Positions 35,851 to 47,090 of a DNA stretch of 64,000 bases are shown here, one piece after another. This DNA comes from Membranipora membranacea (lineage: Eukaryota; Bryozoa; Gymnolaemata; Cheilostomatida; Membraniporidae), in the NCBI GenBank assembly GCA_914767715.1, contig OU612067.1, forward strand, positions 28,310,162 through 28,374,161, given 5' to 3'. The stretch's first letter is position 1. Every line of letters begins with the position of its first letter. The notes under the pieces were generated by a model that had not been told where the DNA came from, searched no databases, and saw only the letters and a program-made list of their open reading frames with translations. The position numbers and the translations under genes were made by a program.

Positions 35851-38426
35851 GACCAATGAGAGAGAAGTGACTCATCTGAGCAACGCAATTGGCGGGTACA
35901 GAAGCTGCGCAGCTGCGATAACTTGGTTCATGCACAGCTTCCAATCTTCACCACAACAAACACAAACCACACACACACAAGGCTGCAACTCAACAAATCA
36001 ACTGTCAGTGACACATCACACAAAGTTATGCTGTTCGAGCCTTGGTGGTGGTAAAGTAACCCCAATCATCATGGCCTGATAGCTTGTCCGCACACCGCCA
36101 CAGCTTGTTGTGCCCTGTGTTGCCCTTCTCTTGTACGCATTCCATCGTCACTGGCTCAGCCTGATTAATGATAGTTAATGATATTGATCATCCTCGTAAA
36201 TGAGGTTGATAAAATACGCTGTGGATAGCACTCATCCACCACATCTATCCTGTCAATATTGTTTTCTTGATCATCCCTTGTCTGTCCATGTTAGCACTGT
36301 TATTACATCACCCCATACAGATGTACTAATCTCTACCCAAGTGATCCCAAATCATTAGGAACACCGGGACTGAAATCAGGTTGGATGCGATACGCTGTCA
36401 ACGCACTTCAGCCACAACCACAGCAATCTGCCAAATTCTGCTATCGCTACACTGGTATTTATAACAACTGAACATTATCTACAGACAAATCTCGCTACAG
36501 AATATTGTTATAAGGACCCAGTCGACTACAATTAAAAAGCAGAAGCAGAAGATTACCCTAGAGGAAAGGCTAAAACATTCTGAAAATTCTTATTAGAGCT
36601 AGGCGTATTTTCAAAGAGCAAAATGTTTTCTGGACAATCTCCAAGTTGTTCGCTAATGGTGGTCCTTAACAAAACAATCAGCTTAGAGGGAGAGTCTCTC
36701 TTTTAACAGATTTTAATATATCCTGTATCACTGCAGTTTCACTTAGGCTACCCCTCAGCACAGGCAGTTTCTAGGAAGTGAAACACAATCAGTATGGGCT
36801 TATCCTCATATTATTTGTTTGGTTTTAGAAGCAGAAGATTGTAAAAAAAGCGATAACCACCGACTCTAGCCAAGAAAGACAGACCAGGTTTGTCCCATGT
36901 CAAGTGGCTCATTAGTTTGTGACTATTTGGTCCTTGCACTACCCGCTATTGTATCAGGAGTTATCCCCTTTTTTGTTGTATAGCTCTTACCCGCAGTCAC
37001 TCTTTGTATCTGATTTTTCCTGTAAATAAATCTAAAAGAAAAAATGATAAGCTCTGGTAAAAATTCGATATATTGAAAGTGTCTATAACAGAGCTGACAT
37101 CATTGAGAAGAAAGTACACATTTTTTACAGTGCATTTGTTTTAAAATGGTCTAGATTTAAGTCAAAGTGGAAAGATTTCAGTATATAAACAAATGAAGAT
37201 AATTCTTGATACTATATTATTCAGAGCAAACAAACAGCATTCAAACCTGATTAAAACATAGTACTTTTGCTTTGTGATGGCGGGACGAGTCATTTAAACA
37301 TTTAGTTTTTGTCCAACCAATTGTGTCCAGTCTGTATCACTACTTAGCCTATTTATGAATAAATATGACTCAAATACCACTGTTGTTTCATTTCCCTTGT
37401 AAGTACCATGTCGCTTAATTTGCACATTTACTATTGCATTGAAGGTCCTGAGTTCAAATACAGCTGTCAGTCGGTACCAGTGTGCTTTGTGGGTGCAAAA
37501 GATGTAGTCTGATCAGCATAGGACTATTAATAACTGGCTCAGTAATAGCAGATTAGCAGCCTCACCCTAAGGTAATGTACAACTCTTATATTCTGCTCTT
37601 GAGCATGTAGCGTACAGTTTAGTCTACGCACTGTGCAGGATTTGCTTGGATTTTTCCTCTCATTACTTCTACATTAATCTTACTTCATATAGCCTAGGGT
37701 CCAATAATACACATTGTATGACCTTTTGTCAATGTCATGAATGACCGCCCTTATTCAAAATGAAAGAAATTCTGGCTGACATTTTCTTCATTACTTGGCA
37801 GTGAATATCTCTGCTCATGAGTATTTCCCAAACATGAGGCTACTTTTCCCAGAGTCTGACTGGAATACCCTCATACCTGGAGCAATATAGTAGGTGGCAT
37901 GAATAGAAATCAATAGATATTGCAGTTTTAGTGCTCCCCTTGATTAACTTATAACACTCAAGAGCAGACAACTCCAGCGAAATCCTGCATTGTTCTCAGA
38001 CTTTTTCCCCTCCGGGAGGCCGTCAGACAGGGGGCAAAGTCTGGGGGCTCAGACTACGTACAGTTAGACCACTTGATTTTAAAAATCAAACAAGTTTCCG
38101 GTAATGAGTCAGATTATAATTTATCATTTCAAGTCAAATGCAGTCATCCACTGACATTTTAAGACAAACAATGAGAATGCCTGCTACTAAAAAGTTCCCT
38201 TTATCAAGCAACAACCTTTTTGATTACTGATCTCAATCACTTGAATGAATGCAGTGAAACCTCCTTGAAACAGCAAATATCTTATAAGATGAAACCGGGA
38301 CTTTGTTCATAATACATTTGTAGTTCTTGATATATTTTTTTGTGCACAATGATTTAAATTTGATTTTGATTCTGTTTCAGTTGTTACTGCTGACATACTG
38401 ATAACTGTAACTGGGATAACAGCATC
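35851..38426. other. Upstream region of gene 5
   Basis: No coding exon recognised in 2.6 kb. A polypyrimidine tract and acceptor (GATTCTGTTTCAG) at about 38366-38380 precede the gene 5 start codon by 46 bases, so a non-coding first exon probably lies somewhere in this stretch. A moderately GC-rich patch at 35885-35930 (ATTGGCGGG and GCTGCGCAGCTGC) is a possible promoter but this is weak. Confidence 0.4.
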
Positions 38427-40469
38427 ATGGACGCTTGTGTGGATAAGTCAAGTGCAGTCAATGAAGAAGATCTCAAGCAGAAAAGGGAAGTTATAAAACG
38501 TGAAGGTGTACATTTGGCACCTAGGCTTTACAGCTGCCGAGACTGTGACTATGTCACTACGAACAGTGGGGGATTCCACCAACACAAGCTAGTGCATCTG
38601 AAAACATGCAAGTTCGCCTGTGACTTTGATGGGTGTGAGTTCCGTACCAACTATCAAAAAACGATAAGGGAGCATAAGAAAGTTCACACTGGAGAGACAC
38701 CTCACTTGTGTCATATTTGTGGTAAATCATTCGCTAGGAGCCAAGGTTTGAGGGTGCATCAGATTAGGCATGGAAAGGGTGAAGCTGTAACGCTCAAGTG
38801 TGATCTTTGTCCAATGACAACAATATGGCCAGATGTAATGCGGAGACATAAGAAAATACATACAGGTGTAAAGCCCTTTGAATGTACACATTGTACTTAC
38901 GCCAGCTCTCAGCGAGGTAATCTCAAGACCCATATGAAAACGTGTTCTGCTATTAAAGCAGCAGGTGCTCCATCTGTTTTAGGACCATCAGAGAAGACCA
39001 ACAAGCCTCTTGGACCAATGCCACATAGGTGGCTGACACCCAAAGTACTGGCTATTACTCAGACCGACAGTGCTGAAGAGTTTATGCCGGCTGACTCTGG
39101 CGTAACATTAAGCCACAGTGCATGGTATGTAGAGTGTATTGGGAGAAAGAAGAAGTTGAATATAGTCAATAAACCTTACAGGTGTAAGCATTGCTCTTAT
39201 TCCACCGTTCATCAAGGAGAACTCATGACGCATCTAAAAACATGTCCTGAATTTAGAGCAGCGAAGGAGTCAGTACCTTTGAAGCCTCTTGAGAGTGATT
39301 TCTGTCCCTCAAAGCTGGCTGAAGACCAGGCATCATGTGAAACACCATCCTCTATGTCTGAGGGTAAATCTACAGAAGGAGGGGGCAATGAACCAGATGA
39401 CATTCTCCTTGATCTATTTGACAGTCAGGATCAAGATGAAGATCTGATACATAATACGGAATCATGTATAGATCCGGCTGATCCCGAAATAAAAAAAGAA
39501 CCTTGCAACCTGGATGAATTGAACAGTTGGTCTATCTCTGGTGTGATGACTGACCAAGTATTTCGAAATGTTGATCCATCCGAGGAAGAGTTTAATGGAG
39601 GACCAGTTCTACAAAATACTGCAAAAGAAGTCAACAATATAAACAGTAACATACCAAAAACATACCAGAAAAGACATGGGAAAGCATGCCAGCCTGCAAA
39701 ATGTATCCAAGATGATAGACCAGTGGCTGCGGATTTTGAAACTCCTTGCCATCACGAAAACAAGTCAGATAACGGGTTTGCTGATATGGATACTGACCAC
39801 ACGTGCACTCCTGATGAAGTTAATGTTCTGATCACACATGCTCAGCAGATGCTTGGTGACTCAAAGTCCAACTGTGTCATGGTGAATATCTCGAAACCTA
39901 CTACTTCAAGACTTCTTCAGCCTAATACCGTACCAAAGCAAATAACTCAGAAGATATATACATGTGAACACTGTGAATATACAACCATACATGGTGGGTC
40001 TATGAGTGCTCATAGACGTTATATACATGCTAACGATAAGCCACACGCGTGTACTTACCCAGGCTGTGACTTCAGATCAGTGTACCCTCGCAATATTCAT
40101 ATCCACATGATGCAGCATACAGGAGAAAAGTCACACTTGTGTGATATATGCGGCAAGAGCTTCCGTCGCTCTCATCAGCTCGCCAGTCATAAGAATACGC
40201 ATGGAATAGGTGAAAAAAACATCAAGTGTGAGCTTTGTGACTATACTGCCTTTACCAAAGAGAGAATCAAGCGACATATGCGCACTCACACCGGTGTCAA
40301 ACCATTCAAGTGTTCTCAATGTAGCTATGCAACATCTCAAAAATATAACTTGGTCAGTCACAATAGAATTCACTCTGGCGAGAAACCTTATAAGTGTGAA
40401 CAATGTGATTATGCTGCTGCCCACAAGGCTACTTTGGTCGGACATGTCAAGTCACAACATCAGTTATGA
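38427..40469 (+). CDS. Gene 5: twelve-finger C2H2 zinc-finger protein
   Basis: 680 residues in one exon, starting at ATG 38427 shortly after a good splice acceptor. Fingers lie in two blocks: residues about 35-175 plus one at about 250, and residues about 510-678. Both blocks follow the same order: a Y-T/S-C-x2-C finger, a C-x4-C finger (CDFDGCEFRT / CTYPGCDFRS), HLC-x-ICGKSF, KC-x-LC, and fingers like YAxSQxxNL. The last fingers of block one end in H-x3-C rather than H-x3-H (KTHMKTC, MTHLKTC). Two SUMO-type sites are seen: EVIKREG near the N-terminus and EIKKEPC in the acidic middle. By family a nuclear DNA-binding regulator. Lacks the KELVIKLEP leader of the neighbours. Block two is closely similar to the end of gene 6. 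Confidence 0.88.
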   Translation: MDACVDKSSAVNEEDLKQKREVIKREGVHLAPRLYSCRDCDYVTTNSGGFHQHKLVHLKTCKFACDFDGCEFRTNYQKTIREHKKVHTGETPHLCHICGKSFARSQGLRVHQIRHGKGEAVTLKCDLCPMTTIWPDVMRRHKKIHTGVKPFECTHCTYASSQRGNLKTHMKTCSAIKAAGAPSVLGPSEKTNKPLGPMPHRWLTPKVLAITQTDSAEEFMPADSGVTLSHSAWYVECIGRKKKLNIVNKPYRCKHCSYSTVHQGELMTHLKTCPEFRAAKESVPLKPLESDFCPSKLAEDQASCETPSSMSEGKSTEGGGNEPDDILLDLFDSQDQDEDLIHNTESCIDPADPEIKKEPCNLDELNSWSISGVMTDQVFRNVDPSEEEFNGGPVLQNTAKEVNNINSNIPKTYQKRHGKACQPAKCIQDDRPVAADFETPCHHENKSDNGFADMDTDHTCTPDEVNVLITHAQQMLGDSKSNCVMVNISKPTTSRLLQPNTVPKQITQKIYTCEHCEYTTIHGGSMSAHRRYIHANDKPHACTYPGCDFRSVYPRNIHIHMMQHTGEKSHLCDICGKSFRRSHQLASHKNTHGIGEKNIKCELCDYTAFTKERIKRHMRTHTGVKPFKCSQCSYATSQKYNLVSHNRIHSGEKPYKCEQCDYAAAHKATLVGHVKSQHQL

Positions 40470-41068
40470 TAAGTCCTCACAGCCAATCTTTTGTTTGATG
40501 TTTCGAAGCACACAAAGTTCGAGTATGACTGGGACTGCGGACTTTCTCATTTTCTCAGATTTCTCAAATACATGCACATGTATATGTTTGATTGAAGCTT
40601 CTCATTTGCAAGTCAACACCATGAACTTAAAACACGTACTCCCCTATGAAATTTTCTTTTTTTGACAAAGATTATAATATGAATAAATGAAATTTCATCA
40701 TGAATCATAAATACGCCACCATTTATATGTAAGAGAAAAATAGGCATACTTATGGGATGCAATTTATAAAACTGGTCTTGCTAATAAATTCTCTGTTCTG
40801 TGATTAAGTGCAAAGTTGGATGATTTCTGCATGTTTGAAACCTCTCTTATTATTTTAAATAGGGTATATCAAACATGTCTAGACTTTCCTGCGACATGAA
40901 TAAGCATATAAAGTAATTAAACTGCTGATAGACCTGAAAAGAGGGTGAGGACCTGGTATAACAAGAGTCAATAAGAATGTTGGCAGGGCTCCTTGGGCAA
41001 GGAGTAAAACTCCTTGCTTCAGGCGCAACTAAATAAAAAAAACACAACCAAGCAGTAACTGTATTTTA
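40470..41068. other. 3' flank of gene 5
   Basis: Non-coding. A hairpin GCAAGGAGT-AAA-ACTCCTTGC lies at about 40997-41016. A second frame overlapping the gene 5 end (40210-40665) is a shadow. Confidence 0.5.
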
Positions 41069-41218
41069 AGCTGATGATGGAAATACATGCTGCCATGTCT
41101 TCAGTAAGGGAGTTATCATGTTATGTCATTAACACCCTGATTGAGCAGGAAGTTTTGGACATAACTCCCTGGGCCCTGATCGAAATCATGGCAGCATAGT
41201 ATATTTTCATCATCAGCT
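41069..41218. repeat. Imperfect foldback element
   Basis: Arms AGCTGATGATGGAAATAC... / ...TCATCATCAGCT are inverted, meeting at TGCTGCCATG / CATGGCAGCA; inside, GGGAGTTAT is inverted as ATAACTCCC. Probably a small MITE. No coding sequence. Confidence 0.6.
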
Positions 41219-41285
41219 AACACATACTCCTTGGTTGTGGCTTGCTGCTTCAATCAGGGAGTTTGGGACCCACCCTCCCATATGG

Positions 41286-41325
41286 CTGCCGCAGTTCCTG
41301 ATTCAAAATCAGGAAACTGCGGCAG
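41286..41325. repeat. Palindrome, copy 2 of the 19.67-kb family
   Basis: CTGCCGCAGTTCCTGATT followed by its complement with one extra A. The same arm makes the 60-bp palindrome at 19671-19730, including the GGCAGTCCTATG flank. Confidence 0.7.
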
Positions 41326-42569
41326 TCCTATGCACCCTCCCTGCTTCAATCAGGGATAAAGGATTAGACAGGGAGTTGTGCTACCATCCCTTTAGAGTAC
41401 ACAACTCCTATATAAGTTGCTGTGAAAATGAATTAATACAGAAGCTGCTACAAACTATGATGTTAACTGAATTATGAGTGGTCAATGTGTGATCTGGGGA
41501 AATTAATTTAAAGCCAACCTAACCAGTCTAGTGAGGTGAAATGATGGTAGGTGGCCAGTGAGTGATAAATATATACATAGATAGTAGACGGTGAGAAAGC
41601 CTTAGGTAGAGGAGGAAGTTGGAGAGACACTAACTATAACTCCTTAGCCTGGGTAGAGCAAGGAGCTAGAGCACACCACTCCAGTCAAGGCAAACCAAGG
41701 AGGTGAGGATGCTCTGCATCTTACTTCTTAGTCTTGTAGGGGCCTGCTGTCTTGGACACTAGCTTTATCAAGACAGACTAATCTTCTAGGTAGCTGGTAA
41801 CAATGAACTCCCTCTCCCGAGTTAATTGCTTAATTGTTAATAGTACACACATACAACCCGGTATAGTTAATTGCATGCATCATTCTCCCTGCAACATAGT
41901 ACACTAAACCCAGCCGGCACAACTGTATCTAAACAATGTTGAAAAGATGTTTACCTTAGAGGCTGAACTACGTCTGCCTAATGTGGCAATCTGTCACGCT
42001 ATTATATGTTGGAATGGTGCATTTTAGTAGATATTGTCACGATATATAAACTGCCTCTGCTACACATCTAACTAGAGGCTTGTATATATAGTAACCATGC
42101 GTTTTCTACACAGCAAATTAATACACAATATATCATACCTCACTATATATTTCATTTTAATTACGATTTATTAGATTTAATATCAATTAGCATTTAGGAG
42201 GGTGTTTTACTCGTAGTGATTCAGTCCACTGTGGATGTTGAGTAGTAGGCCCATTAGACCATTGGACTTCCACTAGTGTAGGGTAAGTCATTGAGTCAAT
42301 GGCAATGTAATTCTTGAAACTTACACCGAATACAATCTGGTTCAACTTTATTCGCAAAGAACATAAAGTGGTGCTTAATGCAGGTAATCTAAACCATGGC
42401 TATTTATTAATCAATTTCAAAATACTGACATGTATTAATGTTTCAAAGTTATTGAACAATGGTTTATTTAAATAATTATATTGCACTGTTGTGTTGTCAC
42501 AAGGGCTTACCAAACGTTAGCAGCTTACCAGGGGAGATAAATGCAAGTAATGTATACAAATTCAACAGC
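41326..42569. other. Intergenic, nothing recognised
   Basis: About 1.2 kb with no supported exon or RNA gene. Partial AACTCCTT/AAGGAGCT inversions occur near 41640-41675. Confidence 0.4.
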
Positions 42570-43085
42570 TACGCAGTCATGAACGCATCGTTCCCATGCA
42601 GTTTAGAGACTAGATTTGATTTTAAGAAAATGGAATACAACAGTGCAAAATAGAATTGCACACAATTTGGAGCCACACAGAGTGTTAGCAAACAAATTGT
42701 AAAGCATTTTTTTCCCATATGATGCCAGTATTCTTGCAAATTACTCTCTAGTAAAGTAGCTGTAGTTACTGCGCAGTTACCATATTGCAAAAAACTGCGT
42801 TGCTTTGTATGTACCATTTATGCCTCTACGTGGTCATAAACGCGTCATTCCCATGCGGTCTAGAGATTAGATTTGATTTTAAGAAAATGGAATAAAACAG
42901 TGCAAAATAGAATTGCACACAATTTGGAGCCACACAGAGTGTTAGCAAACAAATGGCGAAGCATTTGATCACATATGATGCCAGTATTCTTGCAAATTAC
43001 TCTCGAGTAAAGAAGCTGTAGTTACTGCGCAGTTACCATATTGGAAAAAACTGTGTTGCTTTGTATGCACCATTTATGCATCTAC
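42570..43085. repeat. Two tandem copies of a ~257-bp repeat
   Basis: The second copy begins near 42830. Shared text includes AGATTTGATTTTAAGAAAAT, GCAAAATAGAATTGCACACA and CTGCGCAGTTACCATATTG at about 257-bp spacing. No plausible coding frame is kept between the two copies. Confidence 0.75.
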
Positions 43086-43331
43086 AAGATATTGAATGTT
43101 AAACGTGTACCATGCAACACAGAAACAATCCAATTGCGACATTGGAAACATGTTGCCGCATACAATGTGCCCGCTGGGAATACGTATACTTGACCTATAA
43201 ATACTGTGAACAGTTGGTGTTGCCAAGGTGAGAGTAACACTGGGGGTCTTCAATTAGAAGAATGAGGGATTAGTCACTAAAACAAATTATCACTGTCACC
43301 CATGGCCCATCTTTATCATACATACATAGTA

Positions 43332-43803
43332 GGCTGTTGTGCTAAAAATGTGTCCGGTAAACGGCCATCCGCCACACATCTCCCTGTAAGAGGGCCATCG
43401 GCTTATGATGAATACCCATCCGACAGTGCTAACAGGCCATGCATTTCTCCTCATGTATCAATCTCAAAGTGTGACTGTCACAAACCCATCCGGATGCCTA
43501 TTCAGCAACCGGGAGATGTCCGCATGGCATCCGGTGATTGCCAAATAGGCATCCGGTTGGTACTCGGACATCCAGATGGGTTTGTCGACCCAATGATGGG
43601 TGTCTACAACCCATCTTCCTCTGTAAAGAGCCCAACCGCCTCAGTTAAATTACTGTCCCAATGCCTTCTATGCAACCAAATGCCTATTCAGCATCCGGCG
43701 GTTGTCCGAGTGCCAACCGGAAGCCTTTTTGGCGACCACTGTATGCCACGCGGACAGCTCGCGGTTGCCAAATAGGCATCCGGATGGGTTCTTAGCACAG
43801 CAT
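43332..43803. mobile_element. Repeat element with GCATCCGG motifs, copy 1
   Basis: Ends GGCTGTTGTGCTAA and TTAGCACAGCATAGG are roughly inverted. The interior has many CATCCGG / CCGGATG words. The 157-residue open frame across it (43302-43775) follows the repeat and has no domain. Copy 2 is at 47.37-47.75 kb, on the other side of gene 6. Confidence 0.6.
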
Positions 43804-44540
43804 AGGCCAACACTCCATTAATCCTATTCGCCTAGCCTGTGGCAACGGGTGTAAAGGATACATGAGTTTCGGTCATGGCATATAAGTGTGGATGTTACGT
43901 CTGCTGCGCTAGCAAGTATGTGTGGTCGGTGGCAATGTCAGGTAAATGTCCCTCCATAGGGAGTTGGTGATCAGTGATCAAGTTACATAGGACCTAGATG
44001 AAAAATCATAATTATCTTTATGACATAAGAAAAGTGAAAAAGATAAACATACTAATCAGTTAGCCTGTTGCATAGACCGAGAGTGATCATTGTAATTTTC
44101 CGATAGCCCACCGGTGGTATGTACATGGTTGGTTAGTCTGAGACATATGTGGTTAGGTTGGGGGGGGGTTTAGATCTAAGTATACCTTCACTTCATCACG
44201 TATCCTGTTGTAAAAGCTAAATCTCCATTGGTTAACATTATGCTGGTGGCTAATTACTTTACCTCTGGTATTGTGAGTCGAACAGAACCTGATGTAACAA
44301 CAAAGCTTGTCAAAACAGGATGTGTGATAACATAAATAAAATTCAGTTTTAAGAAGGGGTATATGCATTGGTCACATGTAATGGTTGGACATAAGTTAGG
44401 CACCAGTTGTACTCTGACCTACATACCTGCAAAACTTCCCCTCCCTGTCTAATGATCTAATAATTTTTCGCATACAAGGAAGTACCCAACTCCTCAGTCA
44501 TTGAGTTCATATTTCAGAAGTAGATACCGTATGTTTGGAA
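43804..44540. other. Upstream region of gene 6, duplicated with that of gene 4
   Basis: From about 44300 the sequence aligns with 31486-32390 upstream of gene 4 (CAACAAAGCTT, TATGCATTGGTCA, AAGTTAGGCACCAGTTGTAC, CTTCCCCTCCCTGTCT). The gene 4 copy has a MITE inserted that is missing here. Confidence 0.6.
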
Positions 44541-46648
44541 ATGGAAGAGGCTGTGATGTGTGATGAAGGTGTTATGGGGTCGGATCCTCTAAGCATAAGA
44601 GAGCAGATGGTAAATGCTGCAGAAAGATATCCAGGTAAGCTGATAAACTTCTCCTGTGTATTTGGTTCTATTCACGCTTGGCTACTTTATCCATCTTTTT
44701 ATGATATGGGGAATTGTTTCAGCCTCCAAACTCGGCACTATTACTCAACCTGCTACACTTACTGGCCAATGTTTGAGCTGATTCCTCTCCAGACAGTAAA
44801 TCCTGTATGTCATACATTGCAATTGTAATTCTTGTAACTTCTATGATTAAAACTGTTTGTTAATTAGGTTAAAAGTTGATCCAATGAGTCTTGATTTTTC
44901 TTTTAGGTTCTACTGTAGATTTGCCAGAAATTTGTCCAATGAAAGAACTAGTTATAAAACTAGAACCATGTGATATTCTGGTAACTGCACCCTTCGTAAA
45001 TAGTGCATATGTGCAGCCTCCTAGAATATATAAGACAAGACAACAAACTACTATACCACCAAAACTGCAAACAGAAACAGAGACACTGAAAATGAAACGA
45101 TGTGAAGTGCTTGGTTGTGGATTCCGCACACCTAAGTCTGCAATGCTTGATAAGCATATAACTTATCACTTAAATGAGAGCTTTGTTGCGACCAAGTCTA
45201 AAAACTTAAAGGAAAAGTTGAAAGCTGAACTTCTGGACAGTGAGTGTAAGACTGAAATGCCGAGTGGCAGTAAGATGCAAGTTTCCGAATCGATTGGTGC
45301 TGTATTCAAAAAGATTACATCGAAAATCTGCATGTCACCTGCAACAGAAACTAGCCTGGTCAGTTCATATCTCACCCCAGGTCAGTGTTCTCTAAATCCT
45401 ATTACAGAAGAAACAAACCATACTCAATCCAACCTGAAAATGAATGAGGATATTGCAAAACATGAGGTTGCACAACCTAAACCAATTTTCAAAAGCGAAT
45501 CAGATGCTCGAATATCCAATAAACCATTTGGAGCTGTCTTTGACCAGTCAGTAGATCTGAAAGATATTACAAATAACAACCGTTTACCTGATAATGAGAT
45601 GATTGGCGGGATAAACAATGCCGTTGATCCAGGCTATAAGCCGGAGTCTGACAACCCTAAAGATAGGTCACGTGACCTCATTAGTGATAAGCAAACAACT
45701 CTGAAAAGAAACAAACTTGGCAAGAAGAAAGTCGCAAGGAAGTTTATCTACAGATGTACTGACTGTAACTTCACCACCAAAAAATGGCAAGAGTTAACCA
45801 GGCATGCGATGAGACGTGGACATGGAGGGACATTTATAGTGTGTGAAGTGCAAACTGTTCAACCTAACCTAGCAGGCGAGGGTAATGCTGAGTGCAAAGA
45901 GGAAGATAGGCAGGATGTCAATAATTTATATAGTGGTTTGATGACTCAAAATACAACTTATCAGACTGATAAAGAGTTAGAAGGTACAGCAGGCAATCTA
46001 AATACAAATGATTCTAATCCTTTTGCATCTGAGCCCATTCAGGTTTTGAGGAAAAAACAGCTGAAGAGACATCATGACTACCAAGCTTGGAAGGTATCCA
46101 AAAGCCGTAAGATTTACACTTGTGAGGTTTGTCCTTACACTACACCACACAGTGGAGCAATGCACTATCATAGAAACTCACACACAGAAAAATCTCATTT
46201 CTGCACTCATTCTGGCTGTGACTTTAAAACAGCTTATCCACAGCATCTCAAAATTCACCTCAGAAAGCATACTGGAGTGAAACCTCACCTTTGTGAGATA
46301 TGTGGAAAATCTTTCCTTCTACCAACAATGCTGAAGAGGCATAAACACACTCATGGGATTGGTGTTGTTTTACATAAATGTGATCTTTGTGACTACACCT
46401 CCTACAACAAGCAAAGTCTCAGACGGCACAAGTTAACTCACACCGGTGAGAAACCATTTAAATGCACTCAGTGCAGCTTTGCAACCTCACAGAAATATAA
46501 CCTTGTCAGTCACAACAGAATCCATAGCGGAGAGAAACCGTACAAATGTAAACACTGCGATTACGAAGCAGCACACAAATCTACTATGAACTCACATATC
46601 AAATGTAAACATCCATCTGGCTCTTCATCCATGAAACAACCAGACTGA
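44541..46648 (+). CDS. Gene 6: chimeric C2H2 zinc-finger protein
   Basis: Exons 44541-44634 and 44907-46648 (phase 1) give 611 residues. Up to about nt 45853 it follows gene 4: SIREQMVNAAERYPG, MKELVIKLEPCDILV (SUMO-type site), the finger CEVLGCGFRT, and the first module finger FIYRCTDCNFTT. The next finger then breaks off after VCEVQ. About 80 unrelated residues follow, then from nt 46109 six fingers that match the last six of gene 5 (KIYTCEVCPYTT; CTHSGCDFKT; HLCEICGKSF; SQKYNLVSHNRIHSGEKPYK). Upstream of the ATG the frame stays open to an acceptor-like TTTCAG at 44517, so there may be an earlier exon. Expected nuclear DNA-binding regulator, with the finger specificity of gene 5 behind the leader of gene 4. 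Confidence 0.82.
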
Positions 46649-47090
46649 TTGATATGTGCAGAGACCTGTGAGAACTTTCAGTAATGAATCTTCCACAGTT
46701 GGACATTATTTCATAGTTTTTCCTTAGATTCTTGTCTTCGAGTCATTACTACTCCGACAGTACAGAGACAGACTATAACACAGACTGTCATATAAGAGTA
46801 ACTTCAACCTAGTAATTCACTTGCAACACAAAAGCTTGCGGTTCAAGTTTTGTTTTTTTCTCTTAGTTTTAGAACTTGAAGCTTGGCAAATACAATAACT
46901 AGACTGGGATTCAGCCCAACAATTTTGAGTTATCTACTCAGGTTGAGTGAACAGACAACTCCCCACAACAACAATCTATGATTATGTAACATAATATTCG
47001 TAAATTTCTCAAGACCGGAAACCTTGCCAGTGCTAGGTACTAGTCGTTAGTGCTTTGCATTAAAACTTGTAATAGTTAGAAATAAGAAAC
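46649..47090. other. Intergenic between genes 6 and 7
   Basis: About 440 bases including the 3' flank of gene 6 and the start region of gene 7. No promoter element could be assigned. Confidence 0.4.

Noticed and set aside
43302-43775. 157-residue + strand frame
   Set aside because: Lies within a repeat element whose second copy does not keep the frame.
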